A DNA stretch of 64,000 nucleotides from Paenibacillus sp. V4I3 (GCF_030817215.1 NZ_JAUSZA010000001.1:2454501-2518500), one strand, 5' to 3'; shown: positions 33,772 to 42,830, counted from the stretch's first letter. Program-made: numbers and translations. The notes: generated by a model not told the origin, from the sequence alone.

Positions 33772-36060
33772 TTGAACAATCGTGAGAAACTGTGGTACCT
33801 TCAGCCTGCTAAGATATGGGTAGAAGCGCTTCCGATCGGTAACGGTCGACTAGGTGGGATGATTTTCGGTCATGCCCAAGAGGAAAGGATTCAGTTAAAT
33901 GAAGATTCTATCTGGTACGGAGGTTCCAAAGATGGAATCAACCCCGATGGTTCTCGATATTTAGAAGAAATCCGGGAGCTGCTTTTTGCCGGAAACGTTA
34001 CGGAGACCACGCGATTAACGCGAATGGCGCTCTTTTCCACACCTAAATATTACAACCCTTATCAGCCTTTGGGAGACCTAAGGCTTTATTTTCATGACCA
34101 GAAAGGCGAAGTTGAAGCGTATCGGCGAGAATTGGATTTGAAGCAAGCCATCGCTCGTACAACCTATAGGATTAACGGAGTTACCTACCGTCGTACGATG
34201 TTTGCCAGCTGCCTTGATCAAGTGATGATGATTCGATTGGAGTGCGATCAGCCAGGCAAGCTTAATTTCTCTGCGAATCTGAATCGCAGACCATTTGAGG
34301 GGGAAACCGGCGCATTGTCGGAGGATAGTATTTGGATGGGCGGAGAATGCGGGAAGCATGGTGTTGAATATGCCTGTGTGTTGAAAGCGAAATCCCAAGA
34401 TGGTCATGTGTCCGTGATTGGCGACTTCCTGTCTGTGGAAGGGGCTAGCTCTGTGACATTAGTACTTGCTGCAGCCAGCACATTTCGAGAGGCTGATCCA
34501 TTAGCAGCATGCAAGCTTCAAATTGATGGCGCCGATCGGTTCAACGCTGACGAAATAGAACGCCGCCATATTCAAGATTATCAGGAATTGTACAATCGGG
34601 TGAGTTTACGTTTGACGGTAAACGATCCGTTCAATGATTTGCCAACGGAAGAGCGGTTGAAGTTTCTACAAGAGGGTCATTCGAGTATGGATAGCGGTTT
34701 GGCGGAGCTTTACTTTCATTACGGCCGTTATTTGTTGATCGCCAGCTCCCGACCGGGATGTCTGCCTGCGAATCTTCAAGGTATTTGGAATGACAGCTTT
34801 ACGCCTCCGTGGGAGTCTAAATATACGATTAATATCAATACACAAATGAATTATTGGCCGGCTGAGGTTTGCGGATTATCGGAATGCCATGAACCGCTGT
34901 TCGACCATATCGAACGGATGCAGGTCAGCGGTCGGCAAACGGCGCGCGAGCTGTATGGCTGCTCGGGCTTTGTCGCTCATCACAACACGAACATATGGGG
35001 AGAGACACGGCCTGAAGGGTTGTTTCCGACATGTGTGATTTGGCCGATGGGTGCTGCATGGCTAAGCTTGCATGTATGGGAGCATTTTGTGTTTACTGAA
35101 GATATGGATTTTTTACAGCATAGAGCCTACCCGATCTTGAAGGATGCTGTGGCATTTTTCGTTGATTATTTGGTGGAATCGCCAGATGGACAGCTTGTGA
35201 CGGGACCCTCAGTGTCCCCAGAAAACGTGTATGTATTGGCGGATGGAACCAGAGGGGCATTGACCATGGGGCCTTCTATGGATACGCAGATAATCCGTGA
35301 GTTGTTCGCGGCATGTAAACGGAGCAGCCTCCTGCTGCAGGTCGATAGTGAGCTTCGTGAGCGGCTCTCCGCGCTGCTGGAGCGGCTGCCTCAGCCACAG
35401 ATTGGCAAACACGGACAAATCATGGAGTGGTTGAACGACTATGAGGAGGATGATCCAGGTCATCGGCATATTTCACAGTTGTTTGCATTGCATCCGGGAA
35501 CCCAAATCAACCCGCATCGCACACCGGAATTAGCCAAGGCAGCTGCAGCCACACTGCAGCGCAGGTTGGAAAACGGAGGAGGGCATACGGGTTGGAGCAG
35601 TGCGTGGATCGTCAATATGTTTGCAAGACTCGAAGATGGCGAACAATCGTATGCGCATTTGAGTCACATGCTGCGCAAATCAACGTATCCCAATCTCTTT
35701 GATGCGCATCCTCCTTTTCAAATTGACGGGAATTTCGGTGCTACGGCTGGTATTGTTGAGATGCTGCTGCAATCCCATGCCGATGAGCTGAACTTACTTC
35801 CTGCGTTGCCGTCGGCGTGGTCAGAGGGAGAAGTGAGAGGACTTAGGGGGCGCGGCGGATACGTCGTCGACTTGAAGTGGATCGATGGGAAACTCTCGGA
35901 AGCGATCATAAGCGCAGCGAAGGATGGCTTATGCAGAGTCCGTACACGTCATGCGGTTCTGGTCCGCTGCGGGGGAGAAGACATCGCGCTAAGTGAGGAT
36001 CAATCGGTTGTAGAGTTTCGTGTTGAAGCGGGTAAAACTTATGAGCTATATAGAAAATAA
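33772..36060 (+). CDS. Glycoside hydrolase family 95 (alpha-L-fucosidase/galactosidase type)
   Basis: 762 residues, TTG start after GGGGGC. The opening WYLQPAKIWVEALPIGNGRLGGMIFG and ERIQLNEDSIWYGG are diagnostic of GH95, as are WNDSFTPPWESKYTININTQMNYWPAE, GHRHISQLFALHPG, GGGHTGWSSAWIVNMFARL and FQIDGNFGATAGIVEMLLQS. No signal peptide, so it is intracellular. Family members remove alpha-1,2-linked L-fucose or L-galactose. It is the last gene of the locus. Confidence 0.92.
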   Translation: MNNREKLWYLQPAKIWVEALPIGNGRLGGMIFGHAQEERIQLNEDSIWYGGSKDGINPDGSRYLEEIRELLFAGNVTETTRLTRMALFSTPKYYNPYQPLGDLRLYFHDQKGEVEAYRRELDLKQAIARTTYRINGVTYRRTMFASCLDQVMMIRLECDQPGKLNFSANLNRRPFEGETGALSEDSIWMGGECGKHGVEYACVLKAKSQDGHVSVIGDFLSVEGASSVTLVLAAASTFREADPLAACKLQIDGADRFNADEIERRHIQDYQELYNRVSLRLTVNDPFNDLPTEERLKFLQEGHSSMDSGLAELYFHYGRYLLIASSRPGCLPANLQGIWNDSFTPPWESKYTININTQMNYWPAEVCGLSECHEPLFDHIERMQVSGRQTARELYGCSGFVAHHNTNIWGETRPEGLFPTCVIWPMGAAWLSLHVWEHFVFTEDMDFLQHRAYPILKDAVAFFVDYLVESPDGQLVTGPSVSPENVYVLADGTRGALTMGPSMDTQIIRELFAACKRSSLLLQVDSELRERLSALLERLPQPQIGKHGQIMEWLNDYEEDDPGHRHISQLFALHPGTQINPHRTPELAKAAAATLQRRLENGGGHTGWSSAWIVNMFARLEDGEQSYAHLSHMLRKSTYPNLFDAHPPFQIDGNFGATAGIVEMLLQSHADELNLLPALPSAWSEGEVRGLRGRGGYVVDLKWIDGKLSEAIISAAKDGLCRVRTRHAVLVRCGGEDIALSEDQSVVEFRVEAGKTYELYRK

Positions 36061-36289
36061 TCATTGAGACTTGTAGGGACGGGCATCTAATTCCAGTTAT
36101 TGTCATTCATTGGATGATTGGATTCGCAACTGCTAATCCATTACGTTAACAAAAATAGTAAAGCGAGAAATCCGTTTCAGTTAAAAAATTTCGGGCAAGT
36201 TATCCTCCATGAGTGCATAGGATTGTAGTACACAATTCACCATCACGAGCTGACCTAGATAAGAAAGGCAGCAGTGAAAGGAGGTACCC

Positions 36290-38185
36290 ATGGACATATT
36301 CAAAAGAATTTCGGAGCATCGTACGGAGAAGGATTCATTGAGCTGGACCGGTACGTTCGCGGAGTACATAGAATTGCTTCGCAAAAATCCTGGACTCGCG
36401 AGAACAGCGCATTCAAGGGTCTATGATATGATTGCTTCGCAAGGAATCAATGACCAAGTCGGGCACAAATCCTACAAATTCTTCAACAAAGAGATTTTCG
36501 GCCTGGATCGAGCCATTGAGAAGCTGGTGGAAGAATATTTCCATTCCGCTGCCCGTCGATTGGATGTTCGTAAGCGGATATTACTGCTGATGGGTCCTGT
36601 AAGCGGTGGTAAATCAACCATTGTGACCATGCTTAAAAGAGGGCTGGAGCAATTTGCTAGAACTGACTTAGGGGCTGTCTATGCGATTAAAGGGTGTCCG
36701 ATGCACGAGGAACCACTTCATTTGATCCCTATGGAGCTGCGTCCTGAGATCGAGCGAGAGCTGGGAGTAAAGATTGAAGGCAGTTTATGTCCTTCTTGCC
36801 AAATGCGTTTAAAGACAGAGTACAACGGCTGTATTGAAGATGTTCATGTTGAGCGTGTGTTCGTTTCAGAAGAAGCGCGTGTAGGTATCGGTACATTCAG
36901 TCCATCAGATCCGAAATCACAGGATATTGCCGATTTGACGGGAAGTATAGACTTCTCTACCATCACGGAGTTTGGTTCCGAATCCGATCCGCGTGCCTAT
37001 CGGTTCGATGGGGAGCTGAATAAGGCAAATCGGGGTATCATGGAGTTCCAGGAAATGTTGAAATGCGACGAGAAATTCCTTTGGAACTTACTATCTCTCA
37101 CACAAGAGGGTAACTTTAAGGCAGGCCGGTTCGCCCTCATTAGTGCCGATGAGCTGATCATTGCACATACGAATGAAACCGAGTATAAATCTTTTATTGC
37201 GAATAAGAAAAATGAGGCTTTGCAATCGCGTATGATTGTTATGCCAATTCCGTATAACCTTCGGGTTTCGGATGAAGAAAAAATTTACTACAAGCTCATC
37301 GGACAGAGTGATATGTCTCACATCCATATCGCTCCGCACGCGCTCAGGGTTGCTGCGATTTTCTCCATTCTTACCCGCTTGAAGGAAACGAAGAAGCAAG
37401 GGATGGATTTAGTCAAGAAAATGCGCATGTATGATGGTGAAGTTGTGGAAGGTTACAAAGATGCGGACCTCAAAGAAATGCAAAATGAATATCAAGAAGA
37501 AGGTATGAGCGGCATCGATCCGCGTTATGTCATTAACCGAATTTCAAGTGCATTGATTAGGCAAGATCTTCAGTGCATTAACGCGCTAGATGTCCTGCGT
37601 GCCCTGAAAGATGGTTTGGATCAGCATCCGTCGATTACGAAGGATGAGCGTGAACGGTTCCTCAATTTCATTTCCGTGGCGCGCAAGGAATATGACGATA
37701 TTGCCAAGAAAGAAGTGCAGAAAGCGTTCGTTTACTCCTTCGAAGAATCAGCCAGAACCATTTTCGATAACTATCTCGATAATATTGAGGCTTATTGTAA
37801 TTGGGGGAAAATCAAGGATCCGCTTACCGGTGAAGAAATGGATCCGGATGAGCGCCTGATGCGCTCGATTGAAGAGCAAATCGGCATTTCTGAAAATGCT
37901 AAGAAAGCATTCCGAGAAGAAATACTTATCCGCATTTCATCCTATTCCCGTAAAGGTCGGAGATTTGATTACAGCAGTCACGAGCGGCTGCGTGAAGCGA
38001 TTGAGAAGAAGCTCTTCGCCGATCTGAAAGATATCGTGAAAATAACGACTTCCACGAAGACACCGGATGAGAAGCAGTTGAAGAAAATTAATGATGTGAC
38101 AAAGCAATTGATTGATGAGCACGGATATTGCCCTGTATGTGCCAATGAGCTGCTGCGTTATGTAGGGAGCTTGCTGAACAGATAA
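36290..38185 (+). CDS. prkA: PrkA family serine protein kinase
   Basis: 631 residues, full length for PrkA. N-terminal AAA-like ATPase part with Walker A GPVSGGKST around residue 105 and the CPMHEEPLHLIP and CPSCQMRL motifs; the C-terminal part is the kinase-like PrkA domain ending with CPVCANELLRYVGSLL. Strong AAAGGAGG site before ATG 36290. In Bacillus prkA belongs to the sporulation sigma-E regulon. The usual neighbours yhbH and spoVR are not adjacent here. Confidence 0.95.
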   Translation: MDIFKRISEHRTEKDSLSWTGTFAEYIELLRKNPGLARTAHSRVYDMIASQGINDQVGHKSYKFFNKEIFGLDRAIEKLVEEYFHSAARRLDVRKRILLLMGPVSGGKSTIVTMLKRGLEQFARTDLGAVYAIKGCPMHEEPLHLIPMELRPEIERELGVKIEGSLCPSCQMRLKTEYNGCIEDVHVERVFVSEEARVGIGTFSPSDPKSQDIADLTGSIDFSTITEFGSESDPRAYRFDGELNKANRGIMEFQEMLKCDEKFLWNLLSLTQEGNFKAGRFALISADELIIAHTNETEYKSFIANKKNEALQSRMIVMPIPYNLRVSDEEKIYYKLIGQSDMSHIHIAPHALRVAAIFSILTRLKETKKQGMDLVKKMRMYDGEVVEGYKDADLKEMQNEYQEEGMSGIDPRYVINRISSALIRQDLQCINALDVLRALKDGLDQHPSITKDERERFLNFISVARKEYDDIAKKEVQKAFVYSFEESARTIFDNYLDNIEAYCNWGKIKDPLTGEEMDPDERLMRSIEEQIGISENAKKAFREEILIRISSYSRKGRRFDYSSHERLREAIEKKLFADLKDIVKITTSTKTPDEKQLKKINDVTKQLIDEHGYCPVCANELLRYVGSLLNR

Positions 38186-38206
38186 AACTTCATATTGGTA
38201 GTAAAA

Positions 38207-38244
38207 CGGACTTGAGGCGGTGACGATCCCTCAGGTCCTTTTTC
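38207..38244 (+). terminator. Terminator after prkA
   Basis: GGACTTGAGG pairs with CCCTCAGGTCC across a 10-nt loop and is followed by TTTTT. Confidence 0.85.
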
Positions 38245-38335
38245 ATTTGTAATAGACACCCTCTTCTGTCTATCACCGAATCTAGCAATCTCTCATATAC
38301 TATAAGATCTTACGATAAGGGAGGTGCAAGAGATT

Positions 38336-38557
38336 ATGATAGGCAACTCAATGAAAAAGACAGGTGCACTTCTTTTACTAGTAGTGAGTTTTTTAGCTTT
38401 CGTGATGACTTGGGAGGTGGGGTTACTATCTCCTTTGGGGGGAATATGTATAGCGGGATTTAGCTTCGGCGGAGCCATTCTGATGTGGCTGGATGTCCAT
38501 GAATCGAGGCAAGGTGCTGGCAAGAAAGATGCAAAACGAGCAAAAGCCGATCTCTGA
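38336..38557 (+). CDS. Small two-helix membrane protein
   Basis: 73 residues from ATG 38336, with a GGGAGGTG site 8 nt upstream. Two hydrophobic segments (about residues 8-25 and 30-50) and a short Lys/Arg-rich cytoplasmic tail. I do not recognise a family. Its end overlaps the next open frame by about 29 nt, so the two may be translationally coupled. Confidence 0.6.
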   Translation: MIGNSMKKTGALLLLVVSFLAFVMTWEVGLLSPLGGICIAGFSFGGAILMWLDVHESRQGAGKKDAKRAKADL

Positions 38558-38846
38558 TCAAAAAGAGGACAATTCCCCCCAGAAAAAATTCAGCGAGCCC
38601 GGAAGATGGTCAGACGTCTTTGGATTCGGTAAAATGTTGGACAAACTACCACTTCATAAGCTTTCAGCTCGCATGGCCTACTGTATGTTTTTTGATATAG
38701 TACTGCTCTTATTTGTTCTTGTTCTCCGTGCTTCGGGTACTAAGGTGAATGATTTTCCGAACGCATGGGATATTCGGTTTATTGTGATCACGACAATTGT
38801 TGTTTTTTTCGTCGGACTCTGCGATATCTGGAATGATCGGAAGTAA
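38529..38846 (+). CDS. Small hypothetical membrane protein
   Basis: 105 residues from ATG 38529, or 117 from ATG 38493; neither has a strong ribosome site. A polar N-terminal 45 residues is followed by two hydrophobic helices (around YCMFFDIVLLLFVLVL and FIVITTIVVFFVGL). No known family recognised. It overlaps the preceding small membrane protein gene and may form a pair with it. Confidence 0.55.
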   Translation: MQNEQKPISDQKEDNSPQKKFSEPGRWSDVFGFGKMLDKLPLHKLSARMAYCMFFDIVLLLFVLVLRASGTKVNDFPNAWDIRFIVITTIVVFFVGLCDIWNDRK

Positions 38847-38971
38847 TAAGAATGTTACAAAGCATAAGAAAGTAACCGCCCATTTTTTGGAGAAGTGGTC
38901 ACCAACTAGGCAATTGCACACATACAGTATTGTAGGCAATTAACTATACAAGAATGTGAGTGATCTAGAAG

Positions 38972-39286
38972 ATGACGAAACCAGAAGAACAAGAATTTCG
39001 TCCACCAGTAGGTGGGCCTCATGGAGGCGGTCCTGGCCATGGTGGGCCCGGACATGGCGGACCTGGTCATGGTGGCCATGGTTATGGCGGCCACGGTTAC
39101 GGTGGACACGGCCATGGTTATCATCCGCACTATGGATATGGCGGACTGACCAATTTGCTGCCCTGGGTAGTGGCCCCATACTTATATGCGAATCAGCCTT
39201 ACTATCCATATCCATATCCATACCCACCGACACCTTATCCCTACCCCTACTACCCGCCTTATCAACCCGGTTATCCAGGGATATAA
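38972..39286 (+). CDS. Low-complexity Gly/His- and Tyr/Pro-rich protein
   Basis: 104 residues. After a short acidic start the protein has GPGHGG and GHGYGG repeats (about residues 15-55), then a hydrophobic patch NLLPWVVAPYLYAN, then YPYPYPY-type repeats. This composition is seen in spore coat or exosporium-like proteins of Bacillales and may bind metal through histidine. Ribosome site is weak. Frames on both strands are open here because of the repeats, but only this frame gives a coherent, soluble-plausible protein with a following terminator. Confidence 0.6.
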   Translation: MTKPEEQEFRPPVGGPHGGGPGHGGPGHGGPGHGGHGYGGHGYGGHGHGYHPHYGYGGLTNLLPWVVAPYLYANQPYYPYPYPYPPTPYPYPYYPPYQPGYPGI

Positions 39287-39318
39287 AAAGAAATAGTTTT
39301 GCTTGCACTTAAACAAAG

Positions 39319-39355
39319 CAGAGAAACTTTCTTGTCCAGAGAGTTTCTCTTTATT
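39319..39355 (+). terminator. Terminator after the low-complexity protein gene
   Basis: AGAGAAACT pairs with AGTTTCTCT around a 13-nt loop, followed by a T-rich stretch. Confidence 0.8.
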
Positions 39356-39619
39356 TTGCTATTTTCTGCTAAAAATGGGCACTTAGTGCTACAAATCTTT
39401 ATCAAATCTTAATAATCATATAGGCATTGTATAATTTTCATGCTACAATTCTATATATACAGCGTTTACATTTGTTACCCTCTCGTTTACTAATCCTCTC
39501 GCTCCCCTTTTCAAAATCATTTATATTCCAAGTCATTGTATTCATCGATACGATGAAAAAACCATCTTGGCTTTTGCTTATGAGGACTTCACTTGTGCAA
39601 ATCTAAGGGGGAAAGTGTG
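39356..39619. other. AT-rich intergenic region before the glycosyltransferase
   Basis: No coding frame with support. The stretch is AT-rich with several promoter-like TATA phrases (e.g. TATAAT around 39431), but no -35/-10 pair is clearly best. A GGGGGAAA ribosome site lies at the right end. Confidence 0.4.
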
Positions 39620-40750
39620 TTGAGCAATCAACCCGTTCGGATATTACATCATATTAGTGATATGAATCGTGGAGAAGCGCAAAGCTTCATTATGAATGTG
39701 TATCGGCAAATGGATCGATCAAAGATTCAATTCGATTTCGTTGTCCACACACATAATCCTTCTGATTATGATGAAGAAATAAGAGCGTTCGGTGGAAGGA
39801 TATTCATCCTGCAGAAGCCTAGAGCGGGCTGGATGGGTTACATATATGAGTTAAAGTCGACGATTCAACATCATGGTCCCTTCCATGCTTTGCATAGTCA
39901 TACCTATGAGGCTAGTGCCTTAACTTTGTTAACATCAAGGCTGTTTGGCATTGATATTCGTATTGCGCATTGTCACAGCATAAGTGATTATACATACTCT
40001 TCCTCAACTACTAAGGTATCTCGATGGTTGAAGAGAAACATGATACGGCGGTTTGCCACGAATTGGGTAAGCAGCTCAATCACGGCAAGTCAGGTGCTAT
40101 TCGGGTATCAATGGTCTCAAGATAAACGCGGCAGAATGGTGCGTAATGGGATAGATGTCGGTCGCTTTACAAGTGAATTACAAAAACACAGTACGCTCCG
40201 TGAGCAGCTGCATATTCCACCCGATGAGCCCCTTATTGGGCATATTGGACGGTTTAGCGCGGTTAAGAATCATAGGTTTCTTATTGAGATTTTTGAAGAG
40301 CTGCTGTATCGTGTGCCGAATGCGAGGCTTATTTTGGTGGGGGATGGTGCATTGCGGCCTCAGATTCTAGCACTGATCGAGCAAAAAGGGATCCAAAACC
40401 GCGTTCATCTATTAGGACTGCGAGACGATATTTCTGAGCTCCTTCAGGAATTTGATGTCATGGTCCTTCCTTCATTCAAAGATGGTTTACCCATGGTTTT
40501 GATTGAAGCGCAAGCCGCAGGAGTTCCTTGCGTGGTATCCGATGTTTTACCAGAAGAAGCGAATCTGAGAGCAGGTTTTTTCGCATTCGTGTGTTTGAAA
40601 CAAGATATTGCTGTATGGGTGCAATGGTTAATGAAAGCGATTCGCAGCGTTCCTGTCCCGGTTGATGAGCGAATCCGAGCGATTCGACTAGCCGGCTATG
40701 ATATTAAAGAGGTAGCTCTAGAATTAGAACACGTCTACGCAGCCCAATAG
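39620..40750 (+). CDS. Family 4 glycosyltransferase (EpsF-like)
   Basis: 376 residues from TTG 39620, chosen for the AAGGGGGAAA site about 6 nt upstream; GTG 39617 is equally possible. Cytoplasmic GT-B enzyme: N-terminal RILHHISDMNRGEAQSFIMNVYR and FDFVVHT, then the GT4 acceptor/donor parts IGHIGRFSAVKNHRFLIEIF, LILVGDG and VMVLPSFKDGLPMVLIEAQAAG, where the E-x7-E-like motif binds the nucleotide sugar. Related to EpsF of Bacillus exopolysaccharide operons, but it stands alone here, so the product is unknown. Confidence 0.88.
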   Translation: MSNQPVRILHHISDMNRGEAQSFIMNVYRQMDRSKIQFDFVVHTHNPSDYDEEIRAFGGRIFILQKPRAGWMGYIYELKSTIQHHGPFHALHSHTYEASALTLLTSRLFGIDIRIAHCHSISDYTYSSSTTKVSRWLKRNMIRRFATNWVSSSITASQVLFGYQWSQDKRGRMVRNGIDVGRFTSELQKHSTLREQLHIPPDEPLIGHIGRFSAVKNHRFLIEIFEELLYRVPNARLILVGDGALRPQILALIEQKGIQNRVHLLGLRDDISELLQEFDVMVLPSFKDGLPMVLIEAQAAGVPCVVSDVLPEEANLRAGFFAFVCLKQDIAVWVQWLMKAIRSVPVPVDERIRAIRLAGYDIKEVALELEHVYAAQ

Positions 40751-40759
40751 GAAATAGTG

Positions 40760-40795
40760 AGAGCCCTTATGTTGATGACATGAGGGTTCTTTCCT
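40760..40795 (+). terminator. Terminator after the glycosyltransferase
   Basis: GAGCCCTTATGT pairs (with G-U pairs) with ACATGAGGGTTC around TGATG, followed by a T-rich stretch. Confidence 0.75.
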
Positions 40796-40798
40796 TAT

Positions 40799-40813
40799 TT
40801 ATAATTATTATTA
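40799..40813 (+). promoter_or_regulatory. PerR/Fur-family box, upstream copy
   Basis: TTATAATTATTATTA matches the PerR consensus TTATAATNATTATAA at 14 of 15 positions. It lies just upstream of the -35 region of the peroxiredoxin operon. Confidence 0.6.
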
Positions 40814-40820
40814 AAAAGGA

Positions 40821-40856
40821 TTGACTTTTGTTATTATTTATTTATAATAATTATTA
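40821..40856 (+). promoter_or_regulatory. Promoter with overlapping PerR box of the peroxiredoxin operon
   Basis: TTGACT (40821-40826) and TATAAT (40843-40848) with a 16-nt spacer form a sigma-A promoter. TTATAATAATTATTA (40842-40856), 14 of 15 to the PerR consensus, covers the -10, so a bound repressor would block RNA polymerase. PerR rather than Fur is favoured because the operon encodes a peroxidase system. Confidence 0.7.
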
Positions 40857-40914
40857 TCTGATATGGATTCTCATTGGGCAAGCAGTCAATATGGGCTGAA
40901 AGGAGTGCACAGCG

Positions 40915-41838
40915 ATGTATGATGTCATTATTATTGGAGCTGGACCGGCGGGAGCCTCAGCTGCTATCTATACAGCAAGAGGAAATCTGAAGACACTCGT
41001 TATTGACAAGGCACCGAATACAGGAGCTTTGGCCATCACTCACAAAATTGCGAATTACCCGGGTGTAATTGGAGAGCTATCAGGTAAAGATTTGCTCGAT
41101 ACGATGCGGGAGCAAGCCAAAGGTTTTGGGGCGGAGTTCATCCAAACAACGATTACAGCTGTAGATGTGGAAGGCGATACGAAGTATGTATTTACGGCTG
41201 ACGGTATCTATGAAGGCAAGTCGATCGTAATCGCGACGGGTTCCAAAGGACGCAACCGTATGCTGCCTGGGGAAGAAAGCTTGTTAGGGCGTGGCGTTAG
41301 TACATGTGCAACGTGTGATGGAGCCTTTTTCGATGGCAAAACGGTCGCTGTCATTGGTGATTCAGAGGAAGCCTTGGAAGAAGCACAAGCGTTAAGTAAA
41401 TTTACGGATAAAATATACTTCATTGTTCCACGTCCTGAACTGCAGGGTGTTCACCACGTTCCAGAGCTGCCGGGTACAGACTTTCTTTACAAAGCCAAAC
41501 CGCTTGAAGTGCTTGGAGACAAGCATGTAGAGGGACTTCGAATACGCACGAGTTCTGGTGCAGAGGAAGTACTCCATGTGGATGGTGTGTTTGTCTTCCT
41601 ATCCGGCAGTAAGCCTGGCACAGATTTCCTTCAGGATCAGGTTCCGCTGGACGCGGATGGTTTTATGGTTCTGGATAGCTCGATGCAATCACCTATTGCA
41701 GGTGTATTCGGAGCTGGAGAAGTTAGACGCACACCGGTGAAGCAAGCGGTAGTTGCAGCTGCTGATGGAGCCATCGCTGCCATGGCGGTCGATAAATTTA
41801 TTAATAAACGGGCTCAGCTGATCCCGCAATACAAATAA
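40915..41838 (+). CDS. Thioredoxin reductase-like flavoprotein
   Basis: 307 residues. FAD site DVIIIGAGPAGASAAIYTAR at the N-terminus, redox-active CATC (Cys131/Cys134) and the C-terminal FAD motif GVFGAGEVR. In the pyridine-nucleotide domain the expected GxGxxA is G148-DSEE-A153 with the second Gly missing, and the HRRxxxR NADPH motif reads VPRPEL, so NADPH specificity is probably lost. First gene of an operon with a glutaredoxin-like protein and a peroxiredoxin; this is the layout of the Clostridium pasteurianum Cp34/Cp9/Cp20 peroxide-reducing system, in which such a flavoprotein uses NADH. AAAGGAGTG site before ATG 40915. Confidence 0.88.
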   Translation: MYDVIIIGAGPAGASAAIYTARGNLKTLVIDKAPNTGALAITHKIANYPGVIGELSGKDLLDTMREQAKGFGAEFIQTTITAVDVEGDTKYVFTADGIYEGKSIVIATGSKGRNRMLPGEESLLGRGVSTCATCDGAFFDGKTVAVIGDSEEALEEAQALSKFTDKIYFIVPRPELQGVHHVPELPGTDFLYKAKPLEVLGDKHVEGLRIRTSSGAEEVLHVDGVFVFLSGSKPGTDFLQDQVPLDADGFMVLDSSMQSPIAGVFGAGEVRRTPVKQAVVAAADGAIAAMAVDKFINKRAQLIPQYK

Positions 41839-41867
41839 TCTTATACCCCACAAGGAGATGAATTCCG

Positions 41868-42107
41868 ATGTCTAATGTCATTGTTTATTCAAGTACAAAT
41901 TGCCCTTATTGCCAACAGTTGAAAAAATATTTAACGGAACAAAATGTATCCTACGAAGAAAGAAACATTGATCTGAATGATCAATTCGGACAAGAGCTTC
42001 ACGATTTAGGCTTGATGTCTTTGCCTGTAACGGTTATTGGCGAGCACAAAATTTTGGGTCTCAACGTTACCAAACTCAAAAAAGCTTTGGCTGAAATCGC
42101 AAGCTAA
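41868..42107 (+). CDS. Glutaredoxin-like protein (CPYC)
   Basis: 79 residues, thioredoxin fold. Active site TNCPYCQQ with Cys12 and Cys15, the cis-Pro in SLPVTVIGEHKILG, and a glutaredoxin-type C-terminus. Short NrdH/Grx size. Expected role: carry electrons from the flavoprotein to the peroxiredoxin. AAGGAG site before ATG 41868; 29 nt from the first gene of the operon and 36 nt before the third. Confidence 0.92.
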   Translation: MSNVIVYSSTNCPYCQQLKKYLTEQNVSYEERNIDLNDQFGQELHDLGLMSLPVTVIGEHKILGLNVTKLKKALAEIAS

Positions 42108-42143
42108 TATCAGACAATATAAATAGATAGAGGAGAGCTAACC

Positions 42144-42710
42144 ATGACACAATTAACCGTACAACCCTCACATTCTTTTGCTAAAATAGGGCTTCCTGCG
42201 CCTTCATTTTCATTGCTTTCGACGAAGAATATGGAAACCTTAGAAGAGAAAATAACGCTTGAAGAATATAGAGGAAAATGGCTTGTTTTCTTCTTCTGGC
42301 CATTCGACTTTACGTTCGTGTGTCCAACTGAAATTACAGCTTTCAGTGACAATTATGAGCAGTTCCTTGAACTGGATTGTGAAATTGTTGGGGCTTCTGT
42401 CGACAGTGTGTATACACATAGAGCTTGGACTCAAACGCCGCGCGACCAAAGCGGCATCGGACCTGTGAAGTTCCCGTTGGTCAGTGATTTCTCCAAAGAA
42501 ACAGCACGCGCATATGGCGTGTTAGACGATGAAAGCGGCGCCGCGCATCGCGGATTGTTCATCATCGATCCAGAAGGCGTGCTGCGATACCAAGTGGTGA
42601 CAGATATGAATGTTGGGCGCTCTGTAGATGAGACGCTGCGTGTGCTTCAAGCGCTTCAGGCTGGTGGACTTTGTCCAGCGAACTGGAAACCAGGCGATAA
42701 AACTCTATAA
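42144..42710 (+). CDS. Peroxiredoxin (AhpC/TSA family, 2-Cys)
   Basis: 188 residues. Peroxidatic Cys60 in DFTFVCPTE and resolving Cys177 in GGLCPANWKPGD, so a typical 2-Cys peroxiredoxin. It reduces hydrogen peroxide and organic peroxides. Presumed to be recycled by the glutaredoxin-like protein and flavoprotein encoded just upstream. GAGGAG site before ATG 42144; terminator directly after. Confidence 0.95.
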   Translation: MTQLTVQPSHSFAKIGLPAPSFSLLSTKNMETLEEKITLEEYRGKWLVFFFWPFDFTFVCPTEITAFSDNYEQFLELDCEIVGASVDSVYTHRAWTQTPRDQSGIGPVKFPLVSDFSKETARAYGVLDDESGAAHRGLFIIDPEGVLRYQVVTDMNVGRSVDETLRVLQALQAGGLCPANWKPGDKTL

Positions 42711-42724
42711 GCTGCGAAAGTAAA

Positions 42725-42760
42725 CAAGCCTCAATCGACTCTCACTCGATTGGGGCTTTT
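42725..42760 (+). terminator. Terminator of the peroxiredoxin operon
   Basis: AAGCCTCAATCGA pairs with TCGATTGGGGCTT around CTCTCAC, followed by TTTTGTG. Confidence 0.9.
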
Positions 42761-42830
42761 GTGTGTATTCAAAGTCTGTTTTGAAGTATAATAGAAGAAC
42801 TATATAGGTGAAGACAGAGGAGTTAGATGC

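Noticed and set aside
38940..39312. Alternative frames on both strands over the Gly/His-rich gene (118 and 122 codons)
   Set aside because: They are Trp/Arg-rich or Ser/His/Arg-rich products of the same repeats read out of frame; only 38972-39286 gives plausible composition.
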